Positions 42,975-53,054 of a DNA stretch of 64,000 bases are shown here, one piece after another. The notes under the pieces were generated by a model. The model was not told the origin of the DNA. It saw only the letters and a list, made by a program, of their open reading frames with translations, and ran no database searches. Source of the stretch: Bacteroidota bacterium (GTDB lineage: Bacteria; Bacteroidota; Bacteroidia; Bacteroidales; Paludibacteraceae); assembly GCA_023391625.1 (NCBI GenBank), contig JAEWAN010000034.1:496001-560000 (forward strand). Direction: 5' to 3'. Made by a program: the position numbers and the translations under genes. Numbering within the stretch: the first letter of the stretch is position 1; every line of letters begins with the position of its first letter.

Positions 42975-44207
42975 TCAGGACAAAGCCTGCTTTATATCCT
43001 GCAATAAAGTATTCATATCTTCCAGCCCCACAGAAATACGTATAGTTGTGGCATAAACATCCATGTCCCGACGTTGTTCTTCGGAAAACGTTCCATATAT
43101 GGTACTGGCCGGATGAATGGCCAACGTTTTATTGTCAAACAAATTGGTAGCTCTCCGGATTAACTGCAAACGGTTAAGAAAATGAAAGCATTTTTCCTGC
43201 GACTCAAGGTCAAAGGTAAGCATAGCTCCTGCTAATTCTCCAAATTGTTTTTCGCTCAACCGGTTGTAGGAGGCCGAAGGCAAAGACGGGTAATTTACTT
43301 TTTTTATCCGGGGCAGCTTTTCCAGTTCTTCAGCCAACTGACGGCTGGTTTGGGCTGACTTTTCATAGCGTATAGCCAACGTTTCCAGACCAAGAGTTTG
43401 CTGATGAGCTGTATATGGACTCATATATGCACCCAGGTTACGATGAATTTCTTTCCTTAATTTGGTTGTGAATGCCGCTTTTCCACCGTATTCTTTCAAT
43501 TTCGGAGATTGATTCCAATCAAAACTGCCGTAATCCACAATGAGCCCGCCTAAACTGGTAGCTCCTCCAGAAATATATTTTGTACTGGATACTATTTCTA
43601 TATCAACTCCCCATTTACCCGCATTAAAAGCTGAAAAAGGAATTATTGTAGTATCTACAACAAAAGGAACTCCTTTTTTATGAGTTATACGAGAAATTTC
43701 TTCCAAATCCACAACTTCCATCTGAGGATTGGATATCAGCTCACAAAACACGCCACAAGTCTGTGCATCAATAGACTGTTCCAATCTGTCCAGATCTGAA
43801 AAATCGCAAAAACGGGCCTCTATTCCAAAATCCTTTAATGTAGAATAAAAAAAGGAATATGTATTTCCAAATAGATGAGAAGAAAGTACCACATTACTTC
43901 CGGAACGCGCTATTGTAAAAATAGCATTGGTCACCGCTGCCATTCCTGAATTCAATGCTGTGACACTAAATGCCTGTGTAATGTTCCGTATCCGGTCTTC
44001 AAAATATTTTACCGTAGGATTAGCAATACGCGAATATGTGTATTGAGCAGTTTTACCAGTAAAAGCATCCGCCATCTGTTCTGCGGTAGCAAATTCATAT
44101 GCAGCATTTTCATACACTGGAAAATTCAGCGCTCCATAAGGATCTGGAACTTCATAAGGAGTATGGAGCAGTATATCTGTAACTGGAATTTCTTTTTTAT
44201 TTTTCAT
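42975..44207 (-). CDS. PLP-dependent Cys/Met metabolism enzyme (O-acetylhomoserine sulfhydrylase-like)
   Basis: 410 residues. YSRIANPT (about 58-65) and the PLP lysine Lys210 in SSTKYISGGATSLGGLIVD mark the Cys/Met metabolism family. The length and the TSLGGLIVD stretch favour O-acetylhomoserine (thiol)-lyase over methionine gamma-lyase or cystathionine beta-lyase, but they cannot be separated with certainty. The usual metal-independent core motif DNTFATP is replaced by DTTIIPFSAF. A terminator of pheT lies between this gene and pheT, so it likely has its own promoter. Confidence 0.88.
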   Translation of the reverse strand: MKNKKEIPVTDILLHTPYEVPDPYGALNFPVYENAAYEFATAEQMADAFTGKTAQYTYSRIANPTVKYFEDRIRNITQAFSVTALNSGMAAVTNAIFTIARSGSNVVLSSHLFGNTYSFFYSTLKDFGIEARFCDFSDLDRLEQSIDAQTCGVFCELISNPQMEVVDLEEISRITHKKGVPFVVDTTIIPFSAFNAGKWGVDIEIVSSTKYISGGATSLGGLIVDYGSFDWNQSPKLKEYGGKAAFTTKLRKEIHRNLGAYMSPYTAHQQTLGLETLAIRYEKSAQTSRQLAEELEKLPRIKKVNYPSLPSASYNRLSEKQFGELAGAMLTFDLESQEKCFHFLNRLQLIRRATNLFDNKTLAIHPASTIYGTFSEEQRRDMDVYATTIRISVGLEDMNTLLQDIKQALS

Positions 44208-44254
44208 ATTATATAAAAGTATATGATGACCCGTTGCAACGTATTTATAAAAAA

Positions 44255-44286
44255 CAAGTGAGTTTCCGATATTGAAAACTCACTTG
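44255..44286 (-). terminator. Terminator of pheT
   Basis: Perfect 11-bp stem CAAGTGAGTTT (44255-44265) with AAACTCACTTG (44276-44286). On the minus strand it is followed by a T-run (plus-strand A-run at about 44249-44254). Confidence 0.85.
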
Positions 44287-44315
44287 CACTATCTCCGTTA
44301 CGATAAAAATTTATA

Positions 44316-46778
44316 TTATCTTAATTTAGCGCCAAGCTTGTTTTCCAGGTTTCGTTGAATCTTTTGCATTATCGCATCAATTTGTTTGTCTGTAAGAGTT
44401 TTTGACTCATCCTGCATAACAAAACTTACAGCATAGGACTTCTTACCTGCTTCCAGATTCTTACCTTCGTAAACATCAAATAAATAAACATCTTTCAACA
44501 AATTACGTTCACTGTCATAAGCAATTTTTTCTATTTCTGCGAACTTAACCGATTTATCAAGCAGTAATGCAAGGTCGCGCTTCACTTCCGGATACTTGGA
44601 TATCTCTTTAAACAATACTTTATGATTTCCGGACTCCTGAACCAAATTATTCCAGCGGAAGTCTGCATAATATACAGGGAACTCAATATCCATCTTCTTT
44701 AATACCGACGGCTGTACCACTCCATATTGCAGCAACGGCTTACCGGAACGCGTAGAAATCTGAATAGCCTCGCTTAACAACTCATCTGAAAATTCTTCCA
44801 TCTTCAGTTTCGCTGTATTCAAACCTAAACGTTGTAAGATATTTTCCACATAAGCTTTTAATTCATATACGGTTGTCTTTTCTTCCGGCAAAGCCCAAGA
44901 CTGTGCATGTTTATTTCCCGTCAACCACATTGCCAGATGATACTCTTCTGAGTAAGGAGAAAGCGTATCACCTTCTTTTCTGTTTTCATTATGGAAATAA
45001 TAACAGTTACCGAACTCATAGAATTTCAAATCTGTACGTTTACGGTTCGCATTCCTTACAATACTTTCCAGACCTCCGAATAACATTGTCTGCCGCATAA
45101 CGTTAAGATCAGAACTCAACGCATTCATAATACGAACTGAATTTTCTTCCGGGAAAGTAGTAAGACCAGTATAATAAGCTCCTTTGGTAAAAGAGTTATT
45201 CATAATTTCATTAAATCCCTGAGCCGTAAGTTGTTCAGATATTTTTTTCTGAAGTGCGTGTGTATCCGGTTTTTTCACAAAACTTAATGTAGATTTCAAG
45301 GTATCTCCTATTTCCACATTATTGTAACCATATATACGCAAAATATCTTCAATCACATCAACATCACGCTGAACATCAACACGATATGCCGGAACTTTCA
45401 GAAGATACTCTCCATTATCCTGACTTATGATTTCTATCTCAAGTGCTTTTAATATCGTTTCAACAGTATCCTGACCTATTTCTTTTCCAATTACATCATA
45501 AACTTTCCGGAGAGAGAGTTTTACCTCAAACGGCAAAATTTCTTTCGGATAAACATCCACAATATCACTTGATATTTCACCTCCGCCAACTTCCTGAATC
45601 AAAGCAGCCGCCCGTTTCAACACATTAATCGTATTAGCCGGATCACATCCTCTTTCATAACGGAAAGATGCGTCTGTATTTAATCCATGCCGACGAGCGG
45701 TTTTACGAATAGACACCGGGTTAAAATAAGCGCTTTCTAAAAAAACAGTTTGCGTTTCAGCTGTTATTCCGGAATTCAATCCTCCAAATACACCTCCTAT
45801 ACACATAGGCTCGCCATCTCCACCGCAAATCATAAGATCTGCTGAACTTAATTTGCGCTCAATACCATCTAATGTGACAAATGAAGTTCCATTAGGCAAA
45901 TTCTTAACCCGTACAACACCTTCTTTAATCTTAGCTGCATCAAAAGCGTGTAACGGCTGGCCTAACTCATACATGACAAAATTAGTCACATCCACGATAT
46001 TATTTATAGGACGTACACCGATAGCCAATAAACAATTTTTCAACCAATCGGGAGACTCCTGTACCTTAACTCCGGAAATAGTTACGGCAGAATAACGCGG
46101 ACAGTCCTGCGTATTTTCCACAACAACCGGAATAGAACGGCTAACGTTTTGTACCGAAAAATTACCACTGTCAGGCTTTGTTAATTCTATATTCTCATCG
46201 CGTATGGAAAAATAAGCTTTCAAATCGCGTGCCACCCCATAATGTGAAATAGCATCTGCACGGTTAGGAGTTATATCGACTTCCAACACATAATCTGTCT
46301 TAACATCGTAATAATCTTTAGCTAAAGTTCCAACCGGAACATCTGCCGGTAAAACTATAATTCCATCGTGGCTCGTACCAATGCCTATCTCATCTTCCGC
46401 ACAAATCATACCTAAAGACTCTACCCCACGGATTTTTGAACGCTTTATCATGAATTCTTCATCCCCATCATAAAGTTTGGTACCTACCGTTGCAACAATT
46501 ACTTTTTGCCCGGCAGCCACATTAGGAGCACCGCAAACAATTTGAAGCGGCTCCCCAGACCCGACATTAACCGTGGTTACATGGAGATGATCTGAATTTT
46601 CATGATCGACACATGTTAACACTTCACCTACAACTAAACCTTCAAGCCCGCCTTTGATTGTCTGAACTTCTTCTACTCCTCCTGTTTCCAAACCGATTGA
46701 AGTTAAAATTTTAGACAGTTCTTTAGGATCTACATCAATATTAATGTATTGTTTTAACCAGTTATACGATATATTCAT
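44316..46778 (-). CDS. pheT: Phenylalanyl-tRNA synthetase beta subunit
   Basis: 820 residues, normal for the bacterial beta chain. A tRNA-binding OB domain (about 40-150: GLVVGEVLTCVDHENSDHLH, QIVCGAPNVAAGQKVIVATV) is followed by the B3/B4 editing domain (about 210-390), B5 and a catalytic-like core, and an anticodon-binding FDX-ACB domain at the end (FKEISKYPEVKRDLALLLD, SFVMQDESKTLTDKQID). It charges tRNA-Phe together with the alpha subunit, which is not in the window. Confidence 0.97.
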   Translation of the reverse strand: MNISYNWLKQYINIDVDPKELSKILTSIGLETGGVEEVQTIKGGLEGLVVGEVLTCVDHENSDHLHVTTVNVGSGEPLQIVCGAPNVAAGQKVIVATVGTKLYDGDEEFMIKRSKIRGVESLGMICAEDEIGIGTSHDGIIVLPADVPVGTLAKDYYDVKTDYVLEVDITPNRADAISHYGVARDLKAYFSIRDENIELTKPDSGNFSVQNVSRSIPVVVENTQDCPRYSAVTISGVKVQESPDWLKNCLLAIGVRPINNIVDVTNFVMYELGQPLHAFDAAKIKEGVVRVKNLPNGTSFVTLDGIERKLSSADLMICGGDGEPMCIGGVFGGLNSGITAETQTVFLESAYFNPVSIRKTARRHGLNTDASFRYERGCDPANTINVLKRAAALIQEVGGGEISSDIVDVYPKEILPFEVKLSLRKVYDVIGKEIGQDTVETILKALEIEIISQDNGEYLLKVPAYRVDVQRDVDVIEDILRIYGYNNVEIGDTLKSTLSFVKKPDTHALQKKISEQLTAQGFNEIMNNSFTKGAYYTGLTTFPEENSVRIMNALSSDLNVMRQTMLFGGLESIVRNANRKRTDLKFYEFGNCYYFHNENRKEGDTLSPYSEEYHLAMWLTGNKHAQSWALPEEKTTVYELKAYVENILQRLGLNTAKLKMEEFSDELLSEAIQISTRSGKPLLQYGVVQPSVLKKMDIEFPVYYADFRWNNLVQESGNHKVLFKEISKYPEVKRDLALLLDKSVKFAEIEKIAYDSERNLLKDVYLFDVYEGKNLEAGKKSYAVSFVMQDESKTLTDKQIDAIMQKIQRNLENKLGAKLR

Positions 46779-46873
46779 ATGCTTGCTTATTATAAACTTA
46801 ACCTAATTCCGGAACAGAATGTCTTATCTTGACTATAAGCATGAACGAAACCGGATATTATAAAAATTTCCCG

Positions 46874-46881
46874 CAAAGATA
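46874..46881 (-). promoter_or_regulatory. -7 promoter element of pheT
   Basis: Minus strand TATCTTTG (plus strand CAAAGATA), an exact TAnnTTTG match 95 nt upstream of the start. Confidence 0.5.
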
Positions 46882-46945
46882 GTGCTTTTTTCTTACTTTA
46901 AGAATGAAAGAAAAAAGATAAAAAAACAAAAAAGACTGATATTGT

Positions 46946-48538
46946 CTAAAAATTAGGTTCTCCTGTATCCCACCATAAACGTGTACCTCCGTGATCCGGA
47001 CCTCCCAGCTTTTCACAGAGCTTATCATACTGCTCTGGACTGGTATATTTCAAATTCACAGGAAAATTCAACCGACGAATCATTATCTCCGTATCTATCA
47101 ACCCTTCACTTCTGTTTTCCTTAACCGGAAATAAACGAGGGTAACCTGTCCGCCTTTGCTCCGTCCAAGCCTCACAACCTTCCGGATAGCAAGCTATCCA
47201 TTTTTGTGTTATAATTTTTTCCAGTTTCACTTCCCTATCAACATCCTCCTCCCACTTCGGGGATACCAGACAACGGGCCTTAATGTCATAGCTGGAATTA
47301 AAAGCATCTACATAGTCTGCCGCCACATTGTCACTTAACAAATACTGTTCTACAGCCTCTGACTGGATGTTCCATTGTGCGAATGATTCCCTGACACCCC
47401 GTTCATAACATTCTTTCGGACTTTCCGCAGACCATCCTCTTAACGCTGCCTCAGCACGCAAAAACCAGACTTCCGCTGCAGTCATTAACACAGCATTGGA
47501 AGACTGAGATATCGTACTCTTAGAATGATTCTTATACTTCTGATGGTTGAAACCGGTTCCCTGACGGATTCCTTTATATGTACCTTTATATTTTTCGTCC
47601 TCTGCATATTCAAAATAATGGGACAAACGAGGGTCTTCATATCCTGTCAGGACGGACTCCATATTAGCATTCATTTGTACTTCACCCCAGGCTTTATTCA
47701 CTTCCCCTAAAGGATTAGTATATCCAGTTTCAACAGCAGAAACGGCCACAATATCACCGAAAGTTTCCAGTAATCCTCCGTTTGCTGGATCCAAAGATTT
47801 TCTCACTTCGTCTTTTGCTTTCCACGGATCCACCTTTGAAATACGTATAGCCAGACGTAAACGTAGAGAATTTGCAAACTTAATCCACTGTTCACAATTT
47901 TTCTTGTTTTCCGGCATCATAAAATCAAAACGGGCAAATTTCGTAGAACTTTTATGTTCGGTCAATATTCGAACCGCTTCTTCCAAATCTGCAAAAAAAG
48001 ACATATATACCTCTTCCTGCGAATCTGGCACACCTCCCAGCTTCGAATTACCAAAATCATTATACATGATAGGACCATATACATCGGACAATCGGTGCAT
48101 TATTTCCACCTTCAATATCTTGGTTATGGCATAAAATTCCGGTATAACGTCTTTATTTCTGGATTCTGCTTTCTTCCCTTCCGGCACAATATACCAATAA
48201 GTATTTTCCCACATGGAGGCATTCCACGTATCGTTCAGGAGATAAACACTATTGCTGAGCCCACCGTTAAAAGGCTTATAATTATGAAAATAACCGGCAA
48301 ACATATCAGGCCCCAAATTCTGCATAATCTGAAAAGTCCAGTTTTTTCCAGCTCCCCAATCATAGTTAAAATAAATGCCATGCTGTAAATTCATAATCGG
48401 AATTGCATACCAGTAATTATCTATTTTCTGCAACTCTTCCGGATAGCCTTTTTGATCTGTATTATATTCTTCAAAACGGCTTGTACACGAACACAGAAAA
48501 AACAATAAAAATAATATTACAGAAAAGGATTCTTTCAT
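46946..48538 (-). CDS. SusD/RagB-family nutrient-binding outer-membrane lipoprotein
   Basis: 530 residues. Lipoprotein signal with LCSC-T (Cys about 18). Early FEEYNTDQKGYP followed by a long helical part typical of the SusD-like families that bind nutrients on top of SusC (KYKNHSKSTISQSSNAVLMT, AEVWFLRAEAALRGW in the later half). It starts 10 bases after susC. No glycoside hydrolase, sulfatase or lyase follows; pheT is next. The substrate may be a peptide or a glycan handled elsewhere. Confidence 0.93.
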   Translation of the reverse strand: MKESFSVILFLLFFLCSCTSRFEEYNTDQKGYPEELQKIDNYWYAIPIMNLQHGIYFNYDWGAGKNWTFQIMQNLGPDMFAGYFHNYKPFNGGLSNSVYLLNDTWNASMWENTYWYIVPEGKKAESRNKDVIPEFYAITKILKVEIMHRLSDVYGPIMYNDFGNSKLGGVPDSQEEVYMSFFADLEEAVRILTEHKSSTKFARFDFMMPENKKNCEQWIKFANSLRLRLAIRISKVDPWKAKDEVRKSLDPANGGLLETFGDIVAVSAVETGYTNPLGEVNKAWGEVQMNANMESVLTGYEDPRLSHYFEYAEDEKYKGTYKGIRQGTGFNHQKYKNHSKSTISQSSNAVLMTAAEVWFLRAEAALRGWSAESPKECYERGVRESFAQWNIQSEAVEQYLLSDNVAADYVDAFNSSYDIKARCLVSPKWEEDVDREVKLEKIITQKWIACYPEGCEAWTEQRRTGYPRLFPVKENRSEGLIDTEIMIRRLNFPVNLKYTSPEQYDKLCEKLGGPDHGGTRLWWDTGEPNF

Positions 48539-48548
48539 TCTATAAAAA

Positions 48549-51500
48549 TCACAATGTAACTTTAATATTGAAACCGATACTGCGTGTCAGAGGAGTGCCA
48601 AAAACATCAACTCCCTGATTATTGTTTCCGGAAGATAAAGTAGCCTCCGGATCAAAAGGAGCTTTTTTATACAAAAAGAATAAGTTCTGAGCCGTACAAG
48701 CTAACTTTATATTCTTGATAAATTTGATTTTATCTACAGCCTTATAGGGTATGGTATATTCCAGAGCAAGCTCCCTCAAACGGATATTAGTAGCATCATA
48801 CATGTAATATTCGGTAATTCCGCTTCGTCCGCCTACCAGCAAATAGAACTTTTCAATATTATCTTCGCCACTGATTTGTCTTCCTTCCAAATCTACATAT
48901 CCCCGGTCACGGGCTTCTCCCGTTGCTTTACTCAACCCAGAATAATCCAGATCCGCCTGAGTGAGCGACAATACTTTGCCTCCAAAATTTCCGTCAATCA
49001 AAAAATAAAGAGATAAATTTTTATATGTAAATGAATTGCCCAGACTCAACATAAAATCCGGATTGCAATTTCCTATTTTACGGATATTACTTGTTTCACC
49101 CACTTGAGGAATACCTTCCGGAGTGTACACAATATCCCCATTCTCATCACGTTCAAAACCTTTTCCATAGATATCACCCAAGGAATCACCTTTTCTAAGA
49201 ATCATAGAATAACTGGAAGAAAGCCCTTCCGTTCCGTACGTGTACTCCAACAAATTATCATGCAACTGCAACACTTTATTTCTATTCCTTGAATAATTGA
49301 ATGCCAACTGCCAGGTAAAATTATTCTGCAAAACGGGTATAGCCTGTACTGACAACTCAATACCTTTATTTTCAACATTTCCAGAGTTTACTATATAGTT
49401 TTTAATATCTGACTCACCGGCTGGGGCTGACAATATAAACATCTGATTCTTCGTATTTGTATGATAATAAGAAAAATCAACCATCAAGCGGTTCTGAAAA
49501 AATTTCCATTCTGTTCCAACCTCCCAGGCACTACTCATCTCCGGTTTTAAATCATGAAAAGATGCGGTATGTACGTCCTGTACTTTTCCACCTGCTGCAA
49601 TCCGGCCGAAAAGTTTACTTACATTGGGGGACAAAGCATTTCCTACCTTACTCCATGCTCCACGAAATTTCGCAAAAGAAATCCACTCCGGTAAAGTGAA
49701 TGTATGATTTACGATCCATGAAGTTCCTAATGAAGGATAAAAAAATCCTGTTTTCATGCTCTCCGTAAAAGCCAGTGTAGAAGACCACTGATTGCGCCCT
49801 GTAATATCCAGATACAACATATCTTTATAGCCGACCTGAAGTGATCCAAAAACAGATTGTGACTGTTCTCTGAATAATTGCTCATCAATGTAAGCATTGG
49901 AATTATTGCGGATATTAGCTATCGTAAAAACATTTGGGAAGTAAAGTGAAGCCGTACCTGAATCGTAACGCAGTATGTTATTTTCCGTATCACAAATAGC
50001 AGCTCCCAATACCATATTAAGATATACTACGGATATCCTTTTTTTAATAATAGCCATCAAGTCGCCATACAACAACCTGTCCTTATAAGACATATCAATA
50101 TAACGTCCGTTTTCGCCAGCTAAAGCAATGGAAGTTGAAGCATAAATTTTTTCCTTATAACTATCCGTTATATAATCAGCATTTCCTCTAGCCTGCACAC
50201 TAAGCCATTCCGTTACCCGTAATTTAGCTCTGATCGATGCCAACACCCTCTCCCGCATATCAGACTTTAAATCCCTATTAACTAACCAATAAGGGTTCTG
50301 CTGAAAACCATCTGCCACAGAAGTATACCAGTTTTGAACATTCATATTACGGTTTTCATCATACACTTCAAAACCATCCCGGTAAGAGGTCATATCTTTT
50401 CCACGCGGAAATGTATATAATCCGACCAGCGGATTCATGTAATATCCTCCGGAAACAGGTTTATTCTGTACATCCTGCAAAATAAGATTTACAGTACCGT
50501 CCACCGTCAATTTCTTTTCAAAAAAACTTGCAGTAGAACGAACATTTAAACTATTTTTATTCATTCTATTACCCGGTATGATTCCTTCGGCTAATGTATT
50601 TGCATACGAAAAATATGCTTGCACGTTTTCAGCTCCAGTGCTTAAGGATAACGAGTTAACATAGGAAAGCCCCGTAGAAAAGAAATCCTTCAGATTATCA
50701 TAAACAGGCATAGAGCCTTTATCTCCCCAGTTGTTGGAACCATTATATGAATAAGAATTCTGGAATTCGGGCAATGAAGTGGCGCGGTCAAAAAAGGCAC
50801 CTGATGATACATTAATCTGACTTACGCCAGGTTTACCTTTTTTCATAGTCACCAGTATTACCCCATTGGCAGCCTGTGAGCCATAAAGGGCTGAAGCAGC
50901 AGGGCCTTTCAACACAGTAACATTTTCAATATCTTCCGGATTCAGGTTTGAAATTCCATCCCCTCCGTCCCGGTTACCAGCATTAGCCGTTCCTCCAATC
51001 ACCGTATACGCCTGATCACAGATAGTATTCAGTATTGGCATACCATCAATAACAAATAAAGGTTGGTTTGTATTTGAGATAGAACGAGCTCCCCTGATAT
51101 TTACCGTAGAAGATGCACCTAACCCCGAAGCATTTTTCCGAATAGTTACATTGGGGACTTTTCCGGATAAACCATTAATCCAATTCTGATTTTTTGTCCG
51201 GATTAAATCAGCGCCACTTATTTCTTGTACAGAATAAGATAATGCTTCTTCTTTTTTACGTAATCCTAAAGCTGTGACAACAACTTCACTCAGTTTCTGA
51301 GAATTTTCCTTGAGTCTAATGTTCAGCACCTTGCGATCATCCACTTTCACTTCCTGAGGAAAATAACCTAAATAACTGACTGAAAGGACAGCGTCCGGAG
51401 CCACTTTTAAGGTATATCCACCATCAAAACGGGTGACTGTTCCATTGGAAGTTCCCTTTTCTATGATAGTAGCTGAAATTAAATGTTCTCCGCTTTCGTC

Positions 51501-51854
51501 TGCAACAATGCCAGACACGAGGATTTTTCCTGAATCCGGAACGACCTGGTTGGCTACAGCTTTTTGAGTAAGGTAAATTTTATTTTTTCCAACCTCAAAA
51601 TTAATATTAGTTCCTGCAAAAAGAATTTGCAACACTTCTGATAAGTCGGTATTTTTCCGGTGTATAGTAACGGACCTGTTATTTAAGTCAATAACCGTAG
51701 AGCTATAAGCAAAGGTGAGTCCTGTTTGTTGGGTTATAGAAGAAAATACTTTCTCAAGATTTACATTCTGATAATCCAAAGTCACTTTTTGAGCATTTAC
51801 ATTAACGAAAAAAAATACTCCAAAAGACAATAAGATAAATCTTTTCAGTAACAC
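48549..51854 (-). CDS. SusC/RagA-family TonB-dependent outer-membrane transporter with STN domain
   Basis: 1101 residues. Signal peptide about 1-21; STN signalling domain about 24-95 (LDYQNVNLEKVFSSITQQTG); carboxypeptidase-regulatory-like domain about 108-190; plug about 195-320 (VIDGMPILN; LKGPAASALYGSQAANGVIL); then the beta barrel to the end. The STN domain allows signalling to a FecR-type anti-sigma factor, and one (with its sigma factor) lies upstream. It forms the SusC part of a SusCD uptake pair energised by TonB. Confidence 0.95.
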   Translation of the reverse strand: MLLKRFILLSFGVFFFVNVNAQKVTLDYQNVNLEKVFSSITQQTGLTFAYSSTVIDLNNRSVTIHRKNTDLSEVLQILFAGTNINFEVGKNKIYLTQKAVANQVVPDSGKILVSGIVADESGEHLISATIIEKGTSNGTVTRFDGGYTLKVAPDAVLSVSYLGYFPQEVKVDDRKVLNIRLKENSQKLSEVVVTALGLRKKEEALSYSVQEISGADLIRTKNQNWINGLSGKVPNVTIRKNASGLGASSTVNIRGARSISNTNQPLFVIDGMPILNTICDQAYTVIGGTANAGNRDGGDGISNLNPEDIENVTVLKGPAASALYGSQAANGVILVTMKKGKPGVSQINVSSGAFFDRATSLPEFQNSYSYNGSNNWGDKGSMPVYDNLKDFFSTGLSYVNSLSLSTGAENVQAYFSYANTLAEGIIPGNRMNKNSLNVRSTASFFEKKLTVDGTVNLILQDVQNKPVSGGYYMNPLVGLYTFPRGKDMTSYRDGFEVYDENRNMNVQNWYTSVADGFQQNPYWLVNRDLKSDMRERVLASIRAKLRVTEWLSVQARGNADYITDSYKEKIYASTSIALAGENGRYIDMSYKDRLLYGDLMAIIKKRISVVYLNMVLGAAICDTENNILRYDSGTASLYFPNVFTIANIRNNSNAYIDEQLFREQSQSVFGSLQVGYKDMLYLDITGRNQWSSTLAFTESMKTGFFYPSLGTSWIVNHTFTLPEWISFAKFRGAWSKVGNALSPNVSKLFGRIAAGGKVQDVHTASFHDLKPEMSSAWEVGTEWKFFQNRLMVDFSYYHTNTKNQMFILSAPAGESDIKNYIVNSGNVENKGIELSVQAIPVLQNNFTWQLAFNYSRNRNKVLQLHDNLLEYTYGTEGLSSSYSMILRKGDSLGDIYGKGFERDENGDIVYTPEGIPQVGETSNIRKIGNCNPDFMLSLGNSFTYKNLSLYFLIDGNFGGKVLSLTQADLDYSGLSKATGEARDRGYVDLEGRQISGEDNIEKFYLLVGGRSGITEYYMYDATNIRLRELALEYTIPYKAVDKIKFIKNIKLACTAQNLFFLYKKAPFDPEATLSSGNNNQGVDVFGTPLTRSIGFNIKVTL

Positions 51855-51893
51855 AGGTACAAAGGAAGACTTTATTGTTTACATTATTCCGTA

Positions 51894-51901
51894 CAAAAAT
51901 A
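51894..51901 (-). promoter_or_regulatory. -7 promoter element candidate of the SusC-SusD genes
   Basis: Minus strand TATTTTTG (plus strand CAAAAATA), a TAnnTTTG match 40 nt before the susC start; the intergenic region is 148 bases. It may permit sigma-independent expression. Confidence 0.4.
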
Positions 51902-52002
51902 CAATAAAGTTTTCCGAATAAAGAAACCGAATAGTAACTTTGTTAAAAAAAGGAATTAAACTTTAATAGTTTACAAACCGTAAACATTATAAAACCATCC
52001 TA

Positions 52003-52989
52003 CTACAAAGAAACCTTAATCAACCCTGTATTTTCATTATAATCAAATCTTACTTCAGATATTTTTTCTAAATCTGAAAGTATCTCTTCCAATAATACTC
52101 TTTCCGTTGTTAGGGTATAAGAATAATTAAACACACCTTTATCTTTTACTTCAAACTCTACCGCATAATAACGGCTTAATGTTTTAAGAACATCAACCAA
52201 GGGGGCATCTTCAAATATGATCATATTATTCCGCCAACTTGACGCCAAGAGAGTATTTTCATCTTTAAGAACCTGAGCCTGACGGGTCACTTTGTTATAG
52301 AGAAAACGCTCCTGAGGTAACAGATCATATTTTTCCTTACCGTCGGATGAAATAATATTTATTCTACCGTTATCTAAGGCAATATCAATCTTATCATCAT
52401 ACGCATAAGAACTCACATTAAATGCAGTTCCCAGCACCTTTATGGAAGCATGTTTCATCTCTACAATAAAAGGACGATTCACATCTTTTTCCACTTCAAA
52501 ATAAGCTTCTCCCTCCAACTTAACTCTTCGTTCTTCCTGAGAAAAAGCATCCGGATAGCTGAACTTTGTATCTGAATTCAAAAAAACCCGCGTACCATCA
52601 TCAAACACAATCTCTCGCATTCCACCCTTAGGCACATAAATTTCCGCATATTCCACAACATCATGAGAATTATGAAGCATAAAGAAACTCACCAGTACGA
52701 AGAATGGCACTAATACTGCTGCTATTTTCAGAAACAAATGAGAGGAATTACGTTTTTTACTGACAGTTTGTTTTGCTATTTTATTCCACAGCTCACCTGA
52801 AACTTGGTGAGAAAACATCAAATCCTCTATCTGTGAATCCGTTATTTTATCAAAATCCCGTTTCATCCGTTCTTCAAGATATTCCTGCCCGGCAGTAGTA
52901 GAAAACCATACCGCCACCTTCTCTGCATCATCCTGTGAAGCTAATCCGTAAAGAACATCATCTATTATTTTTTCGTCTGGCTTAAACAT
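52003..52989 (-). CDS. FecR-family anti-sigma factor
   Basis: 328 residues. N-terminal cytoplasmic anti-sigma part, one membrane helix about 82-103 (SHLFLKIAAVLVPFFVLVSFF), FecR domain about 112-205 (VYVPKG... YAEIYVPKGGMREIVFDDGT, GEAYFEVEKDVNRPF, VLGTAFNVSSY), then a DUF4974-like domain about 255-325 (EDAPLVDVLKTLSRYYAVEF). It holds the sigma factor until the STN domain of SusC signals substrate. Confidence 0.93.
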   Translation of the reverse strand: MFKPDEKIIDDVLYGLASQDDAEKVAVWFSTTAGQEYLEERMKRDFDKITDSQIEDLMFSHQVSGELWNKIAKQTVSKKRNSSHLFLKIAAVLVPFFVLVSFFMLHNSHDVVEYAEIYVPKGGMREIVFDDGTRVFLNSDTKFSYPDAFSQEERRVKLEGEAYFEVEKDVNRPFIVEMKHASIKVLGTAFNVSSYAYDDKIDIALDNGRINIISSDGKEKYDLLPQERFLYNKVTRQAQVLKDENTLLASSWRNNMIIFEDAPLVDVLKTLSRYYAVEFEVKDKGVFNYSYTLTTERVLLEEILSDLEKISEVRFDYNENTGLIKVSL

Positions 52990-53054
52990 GTATCTTTTTT
53001 ATTTCACCTATAATCTTTTTTTATACCTCTTTTATGTACTTTGACACATTCCAA